Positions 18,624 through 27,446 of a stretch of DNA of 64,000 nt are shown here, in pieces. The stretch is from Methylophaga sp. (GTDB taxonomy: Bacteria > Pseudomonadota > Gammaproteobacteria > Nitrosococcales > Methylophagaceae): positions 372,001 to 436,000 of the forward strand of contig JAFIFW010000012.1 in assembly GCA_020831825.1 (NCBI GenBank), read 5' to 3'. Within the stretch, counting starts at the first letter, position 1, and each line of letters opens with the position of its first letter. The position numbers were made by a program, and so were the translations under genes. The notes beneath the pieces are model-generated. The model did not search any database. It saw only the letters and a program-made list of their open reading frames with translations, and was not told where the DNA came from.

Positions 18624-18971
18624 GTGGATTTAGCGACTTTTCTCGACACTTTGGATCAAAATCCATCGGCTATCGACTTTGAAGACACCATGGCAGTGAT
18701 CGACGCTCATTACGAGTTCACCCCCACTGCCTTCAAAAATGGCGACATCTCAAATGAAGCAGGGCAAAACAATGGTTCCTGCAAAATACTGGCTTTTGCA
18801 GAGCTGCACGATTTAAGTGGCTCACACACCCTAGCCTGTTTTGGTCGTTATTACCGGCAAGATGTTTTGCTCAACTCAAACGGTGATGACCACCAGAATA
18901 TTCGCAACTTTATGCGTTATGGCTGGGACAGGGTTAAATTTGCGGGTGATCCATTGAAAGCGAAATCATAA
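18624..18971 (+). CDS. HopJ family protein
   Basis: This is a 115-residue protein with the PF08888-type sequence (FEDTMAVIDAHYEFTPTAFKNG, NGSCKILAFAELHDLS, LACFGRYYRQDVL, NIRNFMRYGWDRVKF). Despite the HopJ type III effector name the family is widespread in non-pathogens, and no secretion system is near. The start is GTG 18624 with GAGG upstream. It probably ends the efpL transcript; the downstream region is unusual. Confidence 0.88.
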   Translation: MDLATFLDTLDQNPSAIDFEDTMAVIDAHYEFTPTAFKNGDISNEAGQNNGSCKILAFAELHDLSGSHTLACFGRYYRQDVLLNSNGDDHQNIRNFMRYGWDRVKFAGDPLKAKS

Positions 18972-19270
18972 AGCTAAATGCCATCGCCCAAATTAAGCGA
19001 GGCCTCCCCCCCCCTTTTTTTGTGCTGACGAGTAGCACAGCTGACTGGAAAACAGCCGGGCAGTGTCTGAGCGAAGCGAGTTTTGGCCGGCTGCCAGTCA
19101 AAGTGAGCAACGCAGCGGAGCCGAAGGCCAGTACAATGGGGTGCCCTGGAGTTTATAGGGGAATGGGCACGCATTCCCCTAACTCAGCTTCAGGCGAAAT
19201 CAATGGCAGGCGGCCTATTGCTAAAGCCAGTCGACGCAAACTGCAAGCGTCATCGTCGGCGACTAAACCG
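18972..19270. repeat. Structured, repeat-like intergenic region with C9-T7 tract
   Basis: The region starts with a homopolymer junction: nine C (19006-19014) followed by seven T (19015-19021). A compound hairpin follows: GACTGG plus CAGCCGG (19043-19059, with an AAAA bulge) pairs with CCGGCTG-CCAGTC (19087-19099). Then comes a perfect 10-bp hairpin TAGGGGAATG/CATTCCCCTA (19156-19165 and 19172-19181, 6-nt loop). None has the T-run of an intrinsic terminator, and frames across it have no family resemblance. Base composition and the repeated GCGAAGCGAG and GCAACGCAGCGGA words suggest a dispersed repeat or structured RNA, but no second copy is visible here. Confidence 0.5.
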
Positions 19271-22200
19271 CTACAACAATACCCGCTCGATACCGCCAGC
19301 TTTGGCCTTATCAATGAACTGCCGCTGCCAGTTATCACCCAACACATGCTTGGCGACTTCCACCACGATGTAGTCAGTTTCGATACCGGTATCTTCACTG
19401 TAGCGTGACAGTCCTTGCTGACAGGCCGGGCATGACGTCAGCAACTTGACGTTGCCGTTCACCGCCTTATCTTCTCCCGTCAGCTGACGAATACCTTTGG
19501 TAATTTCCTCTTCCTTGCGGAAACGCACCTGGGAGGCAATGTCTGGACGTGCCACCGCAAATGAACCGGCTTCACCGCAACAACGATCATTCAATGCAAC
19601 TTCCTGTCCCAGCAGATTCGCCGCGACACTGGTTGATTTGTAGGTTTTCATTGGTGTGTGGCAAGGCTCATGGTACATGTACTGTACGCCATCTACACCT
19701 TCCATCTTGATCCCTTTTTCCATCAGATATTCGTGAATATCCAGCAGTCGGCAGCCAGGGAAGATTTGCTCAAACTCATATTTGAGCAACTGATCCATAC
19801 AGGTGCCACAAGAGACGATAACGGTCTTGATATCAAGATAGTTAAGTGTGTTGGCCATGCGGTGGAATAACACCCGGTTGCCGGTGGAAATCGCCGTCGC
19901 CTTGTCATCATCGCCAATGGAAGCTTGAGGATAACCACAGCACAGATAACCTGGCGGCAATACTGTTTCAGCGCCTACCTCGTATAACATCGCCAATGTC
20001 GCCAAACCGACCTGACTGAACAAACGCTCGGAACCACAGCCGGGGAAATAAAATACGGCATCAGACTCTTCATTCACCTTTTGCGGATCACGCAGAATAG
20101 GAATCAGTTTGTCGTCTTCTAACCCCAACATGCCGCGGGTGGTCTGGGTTGGCAAATTTCCAGGCATTGGCTTTTTGACAAAATGCACAACCTGAGCCCG
20201 AATCGGTGTTTTTCCGGTCGTCGGCAGTGGCGCTTTCTTTTTACCATTGGCCAGAATCCCAAGGTATTTGGCAGCCTTGTGTGCCAGACGCTGTGCCTTG
20301 AATCCCCACTCGATCATGGTCTTGCGCATCAGTTTGACCGTCAGGGGATCGGTGGCATTGAGATAAGCCATCGAAGTCCAGGTGCCCAGATTGGCATGTC
20401 GCTGACCACGCTCTTTGAGAATCGAACGCAGCTTCATGGTGACATCACCAAAGTCAATATTGACTGGGCATGGATTCAGGCAGCGATGGCAAACCGTGCA
20501 GTGATCAGCCACGTCATTCATTTCTTCAAAATGCCGCACTGAAATACCGCGACGAGTCTGTTCTTCGTAGAGGAATGCCTCAATCAGCAAGCCGGTGCCC
20601 AGAATCTTGTTACGTGGTGAATACAACAAATTAGCCCGGGGCACATGCGTGGTACATTCAGGTTTACATTTGCCGCAGCGCAGGCAGTCCTTGATGTCGT
20701 TATTCAGATCACCAAGCGCACTGGCCTCCAGAATCAAGGCTTCCTGTTGCAGCAAACGCAATGAAGGTGTGTAAGCACGCTCAAGCCCCGAACCGGGCAT
20801 CAACTTGCCTGCATTAAAGCGACCATGCGGATCAACTTTTTGCTTGTAGCTGGCAAAGGCATCAATGGTCGGTTTGTCCAGATACTGCATCTTGGTCAAT
20901 CCAATACCATGTTCACCGGAAATCACTCCACCAAGCCGCTCAGCGAGTGCCATGACTTCATCAACGATGCGTTCAGCTTCATGCATCATTTCATAGTCAT
21001 TTGAGTTGACCGGAATATTGGTGTGTACGTTGCCATCACCGGCATGCATATGCGTCGCCACAAACAAGCGACCTGAACGATGCTCGGTGTGAATTTCATC
21101 AAGCTTATGACGCAGTACTTCCAGCGCTTGTCCCTGGAACAGTTCCTTGAGCGGTTTTTCCACTTCGTCACGATAGGAAATTCGCAGATCACGACGCTGC
21201 AACACATTAAACAAGGTATCGCCACTATTCAGATTAGCCTTGGCCGCATCTGACAACATATCCAAAACGGGCTCAACAGGCGCATCCAGATTATCAAGCA
21301 CTTGCTGCCAACGGGCCGTGACCACTTGCAGATGCTGAACAGCCGCATCCACTTTGGATTGCAAAATAGCGTCATTCTCAGCACTGTCATCCAGCTTTTT
21401 GGGCTGCTGTTTCAGTTCTTTGGGTTCATGCAGGAGATAGTCAATGACTGCCGCGGTTGTTTTCAGCTTGTTACGGGTCGATTGAACGATATTGATACGC
21501 TCGATGCCGTCGTTGTATTCGGCCAGACGTTCCAGCGGAATCACCACGTCTTCATTGATTTTGAAAGCATTGGTGTGACGAGCAATTGCAGCCGTTCGCG
21601 CCCGGTCAGCCCAGAAACGTGATCTTGCCTCAGGACTGACGGCAATAAAGCCTTCACCATCACGCGCATTGGCCAGCCTGACCACTTCAGAACAGGCTTC
21701 TGCAACAGCATCTTCGTCATCGCCGACCACATCAATCAGCAACACCATTTTAGGTGGCATGGCACGTGGAGCCTTGGTGGAATAATCGACCGCTTTGACA
21801 TAACGCTCGTCAAGATGCTCCATGCCCGCCAGCAGGATTTTCTTGTTGGCATCCAGAAAATCCTTGGTTTCAACGATGGCCGGTACGGCTTTGCTCAAAT
21901 CGTTGCCGAAAAACTCGAGACAGATGGTACGAATAAACTGCGGCATCCGGTGCAAAACGAACACTGCTGATGTGATCAGACCGTCACAACCTTCTTTCTG
22001 AATACCCGGCAAACCACCGAGGAATTTGTTGGTGACGTCCTTACCTAAACCGGTTTTACGCAGCTCTTTGGCTGGAATCGCGATATCTTCTGGCTCTGCG
22101 ATGGGCGTTTTGCCATCACCGGCAAGACGATGAATACGAAAACGAGCCGTTTCGATATCATGAATTTTGCCCATATTGTGATTGAGCCGCTCGACTTCCA

Positions 22201-23128
22201 TCCAGGTGGCATCTGGCGTCACCATGCGCCATGAAACCAGATTATCGAGCGCGGTTCCCCACATGACGGCCTTTTTACCACCGGCATTCATGGCAACATT
22301 ACCGCCGATAGTCGAAGCGTCCTGTGAGGTCGGGTCCACCGCAAACACAAGCCCATTCAAACCGGCCAGATCGGATACACGCCGAGTCACCACACCAGCT
22401 TCGGCCCGAACTGTTGCGACTTCATCATCGCGACCGTGCAGTTTGCGATAAACAACCTCACCCAAGCCTTCAAGCTTTTCGGTATTCACCACCACACTGT
22501 CAGCCGTCAGCGGAATAGCACCACCGGTGTAGCCGGTGCCGCCCCCGCGAGGAATGACCGTCAGTCCGAGTTCAATACACGACGAAATGATCTGGGCCAT
22601 TTCTTCTTCGGTGTCGGGGGTGACCACCGCCAACGGATATTCAACACGCCAGTCAGTGGCATCTGTAACGTGGGATACACGTGCCAAACCGTCAAACTGG
22701 ATATTGTGTTTCTTGGTTGCACGGCTCAAACGTCGTAAGACAACTCGTCTACGTTCAGCCACACTCAGCAATTCGCGTTCGAAACGTTGAACTGCCTCAC
22801 GGGCTGTTTGCTCGAGTTTAAGTGCAAGTTCGTTATCATTTTCACGTGCCCGCTGACGAATCTGATCCAAACGGTGATACAGCGCATGGCGAAGCGATTC
22901 CCATCGCTTGCGGTTTTCGACCAAATCATCCTGGATAAACGGGTTACGCGAGATCACCCACATATCACCCAATACCTCGAACAGCATCTTGGCACTGCGA
23001 CCGGTTTTGCGTTGTTCACGCAACTGTTGCAGAATGTCCCACGAAGCATCTCCCATAAAGCGGATCACGATCTCGCGATCAGAAAATGACGTGTAGTTGT
23101 ATGGAATTTCGCGAATACGGGTTTGCAT
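19271..23128 (-). CDS. FAD-linked oxidoreductase with Fe-S domains (DUF3683 type, D-lactate dehydrogenase-like)
   Basis: This very large (1285-residue) fused flavoprotein has an N-terminal DUF3683 region (about 1-165), a VAO-type FAD-binding domain (TPDTEEEMAQIISSCIELGLT, PRGGGTGYTGGA), an FAD-oxidase C domain (THMHAGDGNVHTNIP, GGVISGEHGIGLTKMQYL), two 4Fe-4S clusters (CLRCGKCKPEC near 830 and CTVCHRCLNPC near 900) and CCG domains (FYFPGCGSERLF, YLCCGYPQ, CCGEAGSF). The architecture is that of membrane-associated D-2-hydroxyacid dehydrogenases such as Dld/GlcD-GlcF fusions, passing electrons to quinones or cytochromes. The exact substrate (D-lactate, glycolate or 2-hydroxyglutarate) cannot be decided. 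It is a single-gene unit. Confidence 0.87.
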   Translation of the reverse strand: MQTRIREIPYNYTSFSDREIVIRFMGDASWDILQQLREQRKTGRSAKMLFEVLGDMWVISRNPFIQDDLVENRKRWESLRHALYHRLDQIRQRARENDNELALKLEQTAREAVQRFERELLSVAERRRVVLRRLSRATKKHNIQFDGLARVSHVTDATDWRVEYPLAVVTPDTEEEMAQIISSCIELGLTVIPRGGGTGYTGGAIPLTADSVVVNTEKLEGLGEVVYRKLHGRDDEVATVRAEAGVVTRRVSDLAGLNGLVFAVDPTSQDASTIGGNVAMNAGGKKAVMWGTALDNLVSWRMVTPDATWMEVERLNHNMGKIHDIETARFRIHRLAGDGKTPIAEPEDIAIPAKELRKTGLGKDVTNKFLGGLPGIQKEGCDGLITSAVFVLHRMPQFIRTICLEFFGNDLSKAVPAIVETKDFLDANKKILLAGMEHLDERYVKAVDYSTKAPRAMPPKMVLLIDVVGDDEDAVAEACSEVVRLANARDGEGFIAVSPEARSRFWADRARTAAIARHTNAFKINEDVVIPLERLAEYNDGIERINIVQSTRNKLKTTAAVIDYLLHEPKELKQQPKKLDDSAENDAILQSKVDAAVQHLQVVTARWQQVLDNLDAPVEPVLDMLSDAAKANLNSGDTLFNVLQRRDLRISYRDEVEKPLKELFQGQALEVLRHKLDEIHTEHRSGRLFVATHMHAGDGNVHTNIPVNSNDYEMMHEAERIVDEVMALAERLGGVISGEHGIGLTKMQYLDKPTIDAFASYKQKVDPHGRFNAGKLMPGSGLERAYTPSLRLLQQEALILEASALGDLNNDIKDCLRCGKCKPECTTHVPRANLLYSPRNKILGTGLLIEAFLYEEQTRRGISVRHFEEMNDVADHCTVCHRCLNPCPVNIDFGDVTMKLRSILKERGQRHANLGTWTSMAYLNATDPLTVKLMRKTMIEWGFKAQRLAHKAAKYLGILANGKKKAPLPTTGKTPIRAQVVHFVKKPMPGNLPTQTTRGMLGLEDDKLIPILRDPQKVNEESDAVFYFPGCGSERLFSQVGLATLAMLYEVGAETVLPPGYLCCGYPQASIGDDDKATAISTGNRVLFHRMANTLNYLDIKTVIVSCGTCMDQLLKYEFEQIFPGCRLLDIHEYLMEKGIKMEGVDGVQYMYHEPCHTPMKTYKSTSVAANLLGQEVALNDRCCGEAGSFAVARPDIASQVRFRKEEEITKGIRQLTGEDKAVNGNVKLLTSCPACQQGLSRYSEDTGIETDYIVVEVAKHVLGDNWQRQFIDKAKAGGIERVLL

Positions 23129-23259
23129 AACGATTTAGTTCAGCCCTAACTATAGATAAAGCGAAGTATTGAAAAGCGGCTAATTCTAACATGAACTTAT
23201 CAATTAGAAGGCCCACAACCAACGTGGCTTTTGTATCTGTTGCCTATCGAAAGTGAAAC

Positions 23260-24057
23260 ATGGACATCACTCAAACAATTATTCTCGCAATTCTTCAGGG
23301 CCTGACCGAGTTCCTACCCATCTCCAGTTCTGCTCATCTGATCCTGATGCCAATCATTGCCAACTGGGAAGATCAGGGCCTTGCCTTTGATGTCGCCGTA
23401 CACGTAGGCACGCTGGTCGCCGTTATCATATATTTCCGCAAGACCTTAGTGACCATCACTCAAGACTGGATAGTGTCTGTTCAGCAGAAAAAAACTGTCG
23501 GCGACAGTCGACTTGCCTGGGCCGTGCTGTTTGGCACCATACCCGTGGGGCTGGCCGGACTGACCTTTAACAGTGTCATTGCTGAACATCTGCGTGACCC
23601 ACTGGTCATTGCTATTACCACATTGCTGTTTGGCGCCTTGCTTGGCTGGGCGGACTGGCGCGGTAAACGTATCCGAGACGAACATCAGTTGAATTGGAAA
23701 GACATCCTCTTTATTGGTGTTGCGCAAGCCATTGCCTTAATCCCGGGCACTTCAAGAAGCGGTATTACCATCACGGCTGGCTTAATGCTGGGCCTGACCC
23801 GTCAGGCGGCTGCCAGATTTTCTTTCCTGCTATCAATCCCGGTTATTTTCCTGGCGGGTGGTCTGGAAACTTTCGAATTAATTCGAGCCAGTGTTTCGGT
23901 GAACTGGAATCACATGTTTTGGGGCGCATTGATTGCCGGAATCAGTGCTTACGCATGTATTGCCGTGTTCCTGAGATTGCTTCAAAGTATTGGTATGTGG
24001 CCGTTTGTCGTCTACAGAATGGTCTTGGGCATTATCTTGTTGCTGGTGATTGTTTGA
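23260..24057 (+). CDS. uppP: Undecaprenyl-diphosphatase UppP (BacA)
   Basis: This 265-residue integral membrane phosphatase recycles the undecaprenyl carrier for peptidoglycan and O-antigen synthesis. The two family motifs are present: GLTEFLPISSSAHLIL near the N-terminus and PGTSRSGITITAGLMLG near residue 163. About eight membrane segments are visible. It precedes rplM by 87 bases, but a consensus promoter between them suggests separate transcription. Confidence 0.95.
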   Translation: MDITQTIILAILQGLTEFLPISSSAHLILMPIIANWEDQGLAFDVAVHVGTLVAVIIYFRKTLVTITQDWIVSVQQKKTVGDSRLAWAVLFGTIPVGLAGLTFNSVIAEHLRDPLVIAITTLLFGALLGWADWRGKRIRDEHQLNWKDILFIGVAQAIALIPGTSRSGITITAGLMLGLTRQAAARFSFLLSIPVIFLAGGLETFELIRASVSVNWNHMFWGALIAGISAYACIAVFLRLLQSIGMWPFVVYRMVLGIILLLVIV

Positions 24058-24063
24058 TCGCTG

Positions 24064-24092
24064 TTGACAGTCAAGGCCTGACCCCGTAATAT
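24064..24092 (+). promoter_or_regulatory. Strong sigma-70 promoter for rplM-rpsI
   Basis: TTGACA (24064-24069) and TAATAT (24087-24092) are separated by exactly 17 bases, an almost perfect vegetative promoter. It starts 7 bases after the uppP stop and lies about 50 bases before rplM, as expected for a ribosomal protein operon. Confidence 0.85.
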
Positions 24093-24144
24093 TCTCCCTC
24101 TTTATTTAGACCGCCTGCGTAATTTTTCTGGAGCAACCTGCGGA

Positions 24145-24573
24145 ATGAAAACCATAAGTGCAAAACCAGCCGAAGTTCGTCGTGACTGGTTCGTGATTGA
24201 TGCCGACGGCAAAACTCTGGGCCGCATGGCAACCGAGATCGCCCGTCGTCTGCGTGGCAAACACAAAGCCATCTACACACCACACGTCGATACTGGCGAT
24301 TACATTGTTGTCATCAACGCTGAAAAACTGCGCGTGACCGGCAACAAAATGAAAGACAAAGTTTATTACCACCACACAGGTCACATTGGTGGAATCAAAT
24401 CCATCACCCTGGAAAAACAAATCGACAAAGCACCTGAGCGTGTTATCCAGACCGCGGTTAAAGGCATGCTGCCCAAAAACCCACTGGGTCGTGCAATGTT
24501 CAGCAAGCTGAAAGTCTATGCAGGCGCTGAACATCCGCACACTGCTCAACAACCTAAAGTGCTCGAAATCTAA
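24145..24573 (+). CDS. rplM: 50S ribosomal protein L13
   Basis: This 142-residue protein is identical in length to E. coli L13. Characteristic segments are [54 protein letters not shown] and [20 protein letters not shown]13 is an early assembly protein of the large subunit. It forms the conserved two-gene operon with rpsI, 12 bases downstream, under a near-consensus promoter. Confidence 0.98.
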   Translation: MKTISAKPAEVRRDWFVIDADGKTLGRMATEIARRLRGKHKAIYTPHVDTGDYIVVINAEKLRVTGNKMKDKVYYHHTGHIGGIKSITLEKQIDKAPERVIQTAVKGMLPKNPLGRAMFSKLKVYAGAEHPHTAQQPKVLEI

Positions 24574-24585
24574 TCGGATATAGTC

Positions 24586-24975
24586 ATGGCAGATATTTAC
24601 TACGCAACAGGCCGCCGCAAAAGCTCAACCGCACGAGTTTTCATGAAACCAGGCAGTGGCAACATCTCTATCAACACTCGTTCACTGGAAGACTACTTCG
24701 GTCGTGAAACTTCACGCATGGTCGTTCGTCAACCACTGGAACTGGTAGAAATGCTCGACAAGGTTGACCTGAAAATCACAGTTCGCGGTGGTGGCAACAA
24801 CGGTCAAGCCGGCGCAATCCGTCATGGTATCAGCCGTGCACTGGTTGAATACGACGATGCACTGAAAGCAGAACTGCGTAAGGCCGGGTTTATCACCCGT
24901 GACGCGCGTGCTGTTGAACGTAAGAAAATCGGTCTGCACAAAGCCCGTAAACGTCCACAGTTCTCCAAGCGTTAA
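24586..24975 (+). CDS. rpsI: 30S ribosomal protein S9
   Basis: This 129-residue protein has the S9 hallmarks [19 protein letters not shown] at the N-terminus, [20 protein letters not shown] in the centre and the basic C-terminal tail [11 protein letters not shown] that reaches the P-site tRNA. It is the second gene of the rplM-rpsI operon, closed by a strong terminator. Confidence 0.98.
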   Translation: MADIYYATGRRKSSTARVFMKPGSGNISINTRSLEDYFGRETSRMVVRQPLELVEMLDKVDLKITVRGGGNNGQAGAIRHGISRALVEYDDALKAELRKAGFITRDARAVERKKIGLHKARKRPQFSKR

Positions 24976-25004
24976 TCGATTTATCTGCAACACCTTCAAA
25001 AAAG

Positions 25005-25031
25005 GGCCATCTACTCAGATGGCCTTTTTTT
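25005..25031 (+). terminator. Terminator of rplM-rpsI
   Basis: An 8-bp stem GGCCATCT (25005-25012) pairs with AGATGGCC (25017-25024) around the loop ACTC and is followed by seven T. A-residues precede the stem, so it may also stop transcription from the opposite side. Confidence 0.93.
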
Positions 25032-25133
25032 ATGTGCTCTTAAGCTTGGCTAGCAGTTAGAATCCGCTCGGATTGGACTCGGTATTTATCATTTTCCAAT
25101 GCTGAACTGCATCAGCCTTGTGACAAAAGTAGC

Positions 25134-25862
25134 TCATTCAGAAGTACTGGCGACTCTAAATGCCTGATTTACATAGGGCGAGCTGTTAAAGCGTTGCACC
25201 AGTTTTTCCAGAATCTCACCATCCACAGATGTGGCCAACAAGGTTGCCTCGATTTCGATTTCATCGGCACTGAATGGCGATATTTCCAGATCCCGAATCG
25301 GATAATTGGCATGCTCAAGTGTCATCTCAAGCATTCTCAAAGCCTCATTCTGAAATTTCTGCGGCACCAGTAAGACCAGACTGTTGGTCACTTCAACGGC
25401 CATCGTATCAATGGGCTGTCTGTTGATATGATTAACCACAGGGCGTAACACGGTGTTTGCAGCCAGTACAAACAAAGCGCCCAATACCGCTTCCAGAATC
25501 AGATCTGCACCAGCTGCAGCACCCACGGCAGCAGACCCCCATAAGGTAGCTGCCGTATTAATGCCCCTGATGTTACCTTCTTCACGCATAATGACACCTG
25601 CGCCAAGAAAACCTATCCCGGAAACAACATAGGCAAGCACATGCACAGCCCCATGCGTACCGCCGTATATGTCGTGCAGGCGAACCCCCAGATCAACAAA
25701 CAGTGCTGCGCCCACGGCAACCAGTACATTGGTGCGTAAACCAGCGGTTCGTTGCCGATACTGTCGCTCATAGCCAATCATCGCGCCAAGGATGAAAGCC
25801 GTCAGCAAACTGACTAATGTATCCAGAAATGAGATCAAATCTATGTGTTGATAGGCCAGCAT
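25134..25862 (-). CDS. MgtC/SapB-family membrane protein
   Basis: This is a 242-residue protein with an N-terminal membrane domain of about five helices, carrying GAMIGYERQYRQRTAGLRTNVLV and SGIGFLGAGVIMREEGNIRGINTAATLW, followed by a soluble C-terminal ACT-like domain (about 150-242). MgtC proteins help cells survive Mg2+ limitation and modulate F-type ATPase or phosphate uptake in pathogens; they are not Mg2+ transporters themselves. It lies 92 bases downstream of the second mgtE on the same strand with a hairpin between. Confidence 0.9.
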   Translation of the reverse strand: MLAYQHIDLISFLDTLVSLLTAFILGAMIGYERQYRQRTAGLRTNVLVAVGAALFVDLGVRLHDIYGGTHGAVHVLAYVVSGIGFLGAGVIMREEGNIRGINTAATLWGSAAVGAAAGADLILEAVLGALFVLAANTVLRPVVNHINRQPIDTMAVEVTNSLVLLVPQKFQNEALRMLEMTLEHANYPIRDLEISPFSADEIEIEATLLATSVDGEILEKLVQRFNSSPYVNQAFRVASTSE

Positions 25863-25921
25863 CTATGCACCTCTGAAACAAACCATAAGCCATTGAAATG
25901 ACAAACACATGACGCAAGTTA

Positions 25922-25947
25922 TGTCCCGGCTCAGATGAGCCGGGACA
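25922..25947 (-). promoter_or_regulatory. Perfect 12-bp hairpin between mgtE and mgtC
   Basis: TGTCCCGGCTCA (25922-25933) pairs perfectly with TGAGCCGGGACA (25936-25947). On the minus strand no T-run follows, so it is more likely an mRNA-stabilising or processing hairpin than a classical terminator. It starts only a few bases after the mgtE stop. Confidence 0.6.
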
Positions 25948-25954
25948 AGACTGG

Positions 25955-27328
25955 TTATACTGGTGATCCGAGAATGGTCACCGCGATTGAAAAGTAGATC
26001 AGCACACCTGCTGCATCTGCAATTGACGTAATTAAAGGTGCACTGGCCGCAGCGGGATCAAGTTTCATTCGAGACAAAATAAACGGCAAACTCATGCCAA
26101 TCACACTGCCCATCACAACAATTAAAATCATTGACAGCGAGACCACCATGGCAATCTCATAGCCGCCACGGAAAATGCCAATTGTCGAAACCGCTAATGC
26201 CATGGTCAGTCCCAGCATCACCGCCACCATAAATTCACGTCCCAGCATTCTTGCCCAGTCGCGTATCACCACATCACCAGTGGCCAGGGCTCTGACCATC
26301 AGCGTGGCCGATTGTGATCCGGCATTGCCGCCACTATCAACCAACAATGGCAGGAAAAACACCAACGCAATATAGGCTTCGATGGTTTCTTCAAAGTAGG
26401 CGATACCTGCACCCGAGAAAATATTGCCGAATACCAGTAATACCAACCAAAATACTCGCTTCCGGTACAGCAGTGATGTGGTCGCAGTTTTCAGTGAAAA
26501 ATCACCTGTAATGCCATGACCCTTTCCAAAATCCAGGGTCGCACCCATTTTGTGAAAATCTTCGGTAGTTTCCTGATCGACAACGTCCATGGCATCATCG
26601 ACGGTGACAATGCCTATCAGCTTGTCGCCACCATTGATCACCGGGACTGACAGCAGATCATATCGACTGATCAATTTGGCAGCTTCTTCTCTGGGCCACT
26701 CCGCCTTGGCAGTGATCACATCCCGAGTCATCAGTGACTCAAGCGTATGCTGCGGATCGGCCAGCACCAGATCTCTCAGTGACACAGTGCCTTGCAAACG
26801 ATGAGACTCATCAACCACATACAAGGTGTAGATGGTTTCCTTGTCAGGTGCCTGCTGGCGAACCGAATCAAGCGCTTCGGCTACAGTCAGCTCGCCACTG
26901 ACAGAGAGATAATCTGATGTTGCCTCAGCCCCGACTGTGCCTTCCTGGTAAGAAGCCATTTTGACGATGTCTTCGCGCTGCTTGCGCGCCAACGTTGCCA
27001 GCAAATTAGTTCGTTGCTCTGGGGCCATGCGTTTGTATAAATCGGTACGATCATCTGAAGGCAGATAGGTAAACAGCTCTACAGTTTCAACCAGTTGCAT
27101 TTGAGCCAAAAGCGCATCTTGTTGACCAAACTGAAGGTTACTGAACAGGCGTGCCCGCAGAGGTGCAGACAGCATTGCAAGCATTGCAAGCCCTTGCTGT
27201 GTTGACAGCTCCAGCGTCAGCTCTGCCATATCGGTTTCAGGCATATTTCTGACCAGATTGCTGATCGTTTTGAAGTCTGCGCTTTCAATCAGCGCAATGA
27301 GGTTTTGAACAGTGATTGAATTGTTCAT
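25955..27328 (-). CDS. mgtE: Magnesium transporter MgtE (copy 2)
   Basis: This 457-residue second MgtE has MgtE_N (about 20-130), two CBS domains (about 130-260) and a five-helix membrane domain with DSGGNAGSQSATLMVRALATG and GMSLPFILSRMKLDP. ATG 27328 is chosen because AGGAG lies eight bases upstream; a frame start six codons earlier lacks one. It is a clear paralogue of the copy at 6574-7968, but here it sits between an outer-membrane-like protein gene and mgtC. A long hairpin in its leader could regulate translation. Confidence 0.95.
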   Translation of the reverse strand: MNNSITVQNLIALIESADFKTISNLVRNMPETDMAELTLELSTQQGLAMLAMLSAPLRARLFSNLQFGQQDALLAQMQLVETVELFTYLPSDDRTDLYKRMAPEQRTNLLATLARKQREDIVKMASYQEGTVGAEATSDYLSVSGELTVAEALDSVRQQAPDKETIYTLYVVDESHRLQGTVSLRDLVLADPQHTLESLMTRDVITAKAEWPREEAAKLISRYDLLSVPVINGGDKLIGIVTVDDAMDVVDQETTEDFHKMGATLDFGKGHGITGDFSLKTATTSLLYRKRVFWLVLLVFGNIFSGAGIAYFEETIEAYIALVFFLPLLVDSGGNAGSQSATLMVRALATGDVVIRDWARMLGREFMVAVMLGLTMALAVSTIGIFRGGYEIAMVVSLSMILIVVMGSVIGMSLPFILSRMKLDPAAASAPLITSIADAAGVLIYFSIAVTILGSPV

Positions 27329-27349
27329 GGGGTTAACTCCTTGCATCTA

Positions 27350-27394
27350 AGCCGCTCAGGAGCAACCTGTTGAGATTGCGATACCTGAGCGGCT
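27350..27394 (-). promoter_or_regulatory. Leader hairpin upstream of mgtE copy 2
   Basis: An 11-bp stem (AGCCGCTCAGG with CCTGAGCGGCT, 27350-27360 and 27384-27394) encloses a second stem that pairs fully only in the minus-strand RNA, through one G-U. It ends about 10 bases before the Shine-Dalgarno sequence of mgtE and has no T-run. A role in controlling mgtE translation or mRNA stability is inference. Confidence 0.5.
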
Positions 27395-27446
27395 ATCTGG
27401 GTGGTGGTTTATTCATATCTTTTTGAAATATCGATTAAAAATTCTT

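Noticed and set aside
18624..18971. HopJ gene as evidence of a type III secretion system or pathogen
   Set aside because: The family is common in free-living bacteria and no secretion genes or chaperones are near.
19022..19408. A 128-codon plus-strand gene across the hairpin region
   Set aside because: It overlaps the end of the dehydrogenase gene, has no ribosome site or family resemblance, and is explained by the structured repeat-like sequence.
27350..27446. An M-box magnesium riboswitch for mgtE
   Set aside because: The leader is too short and does not show the conserved M-box elements I know; only a two-tier hairpin is visible.
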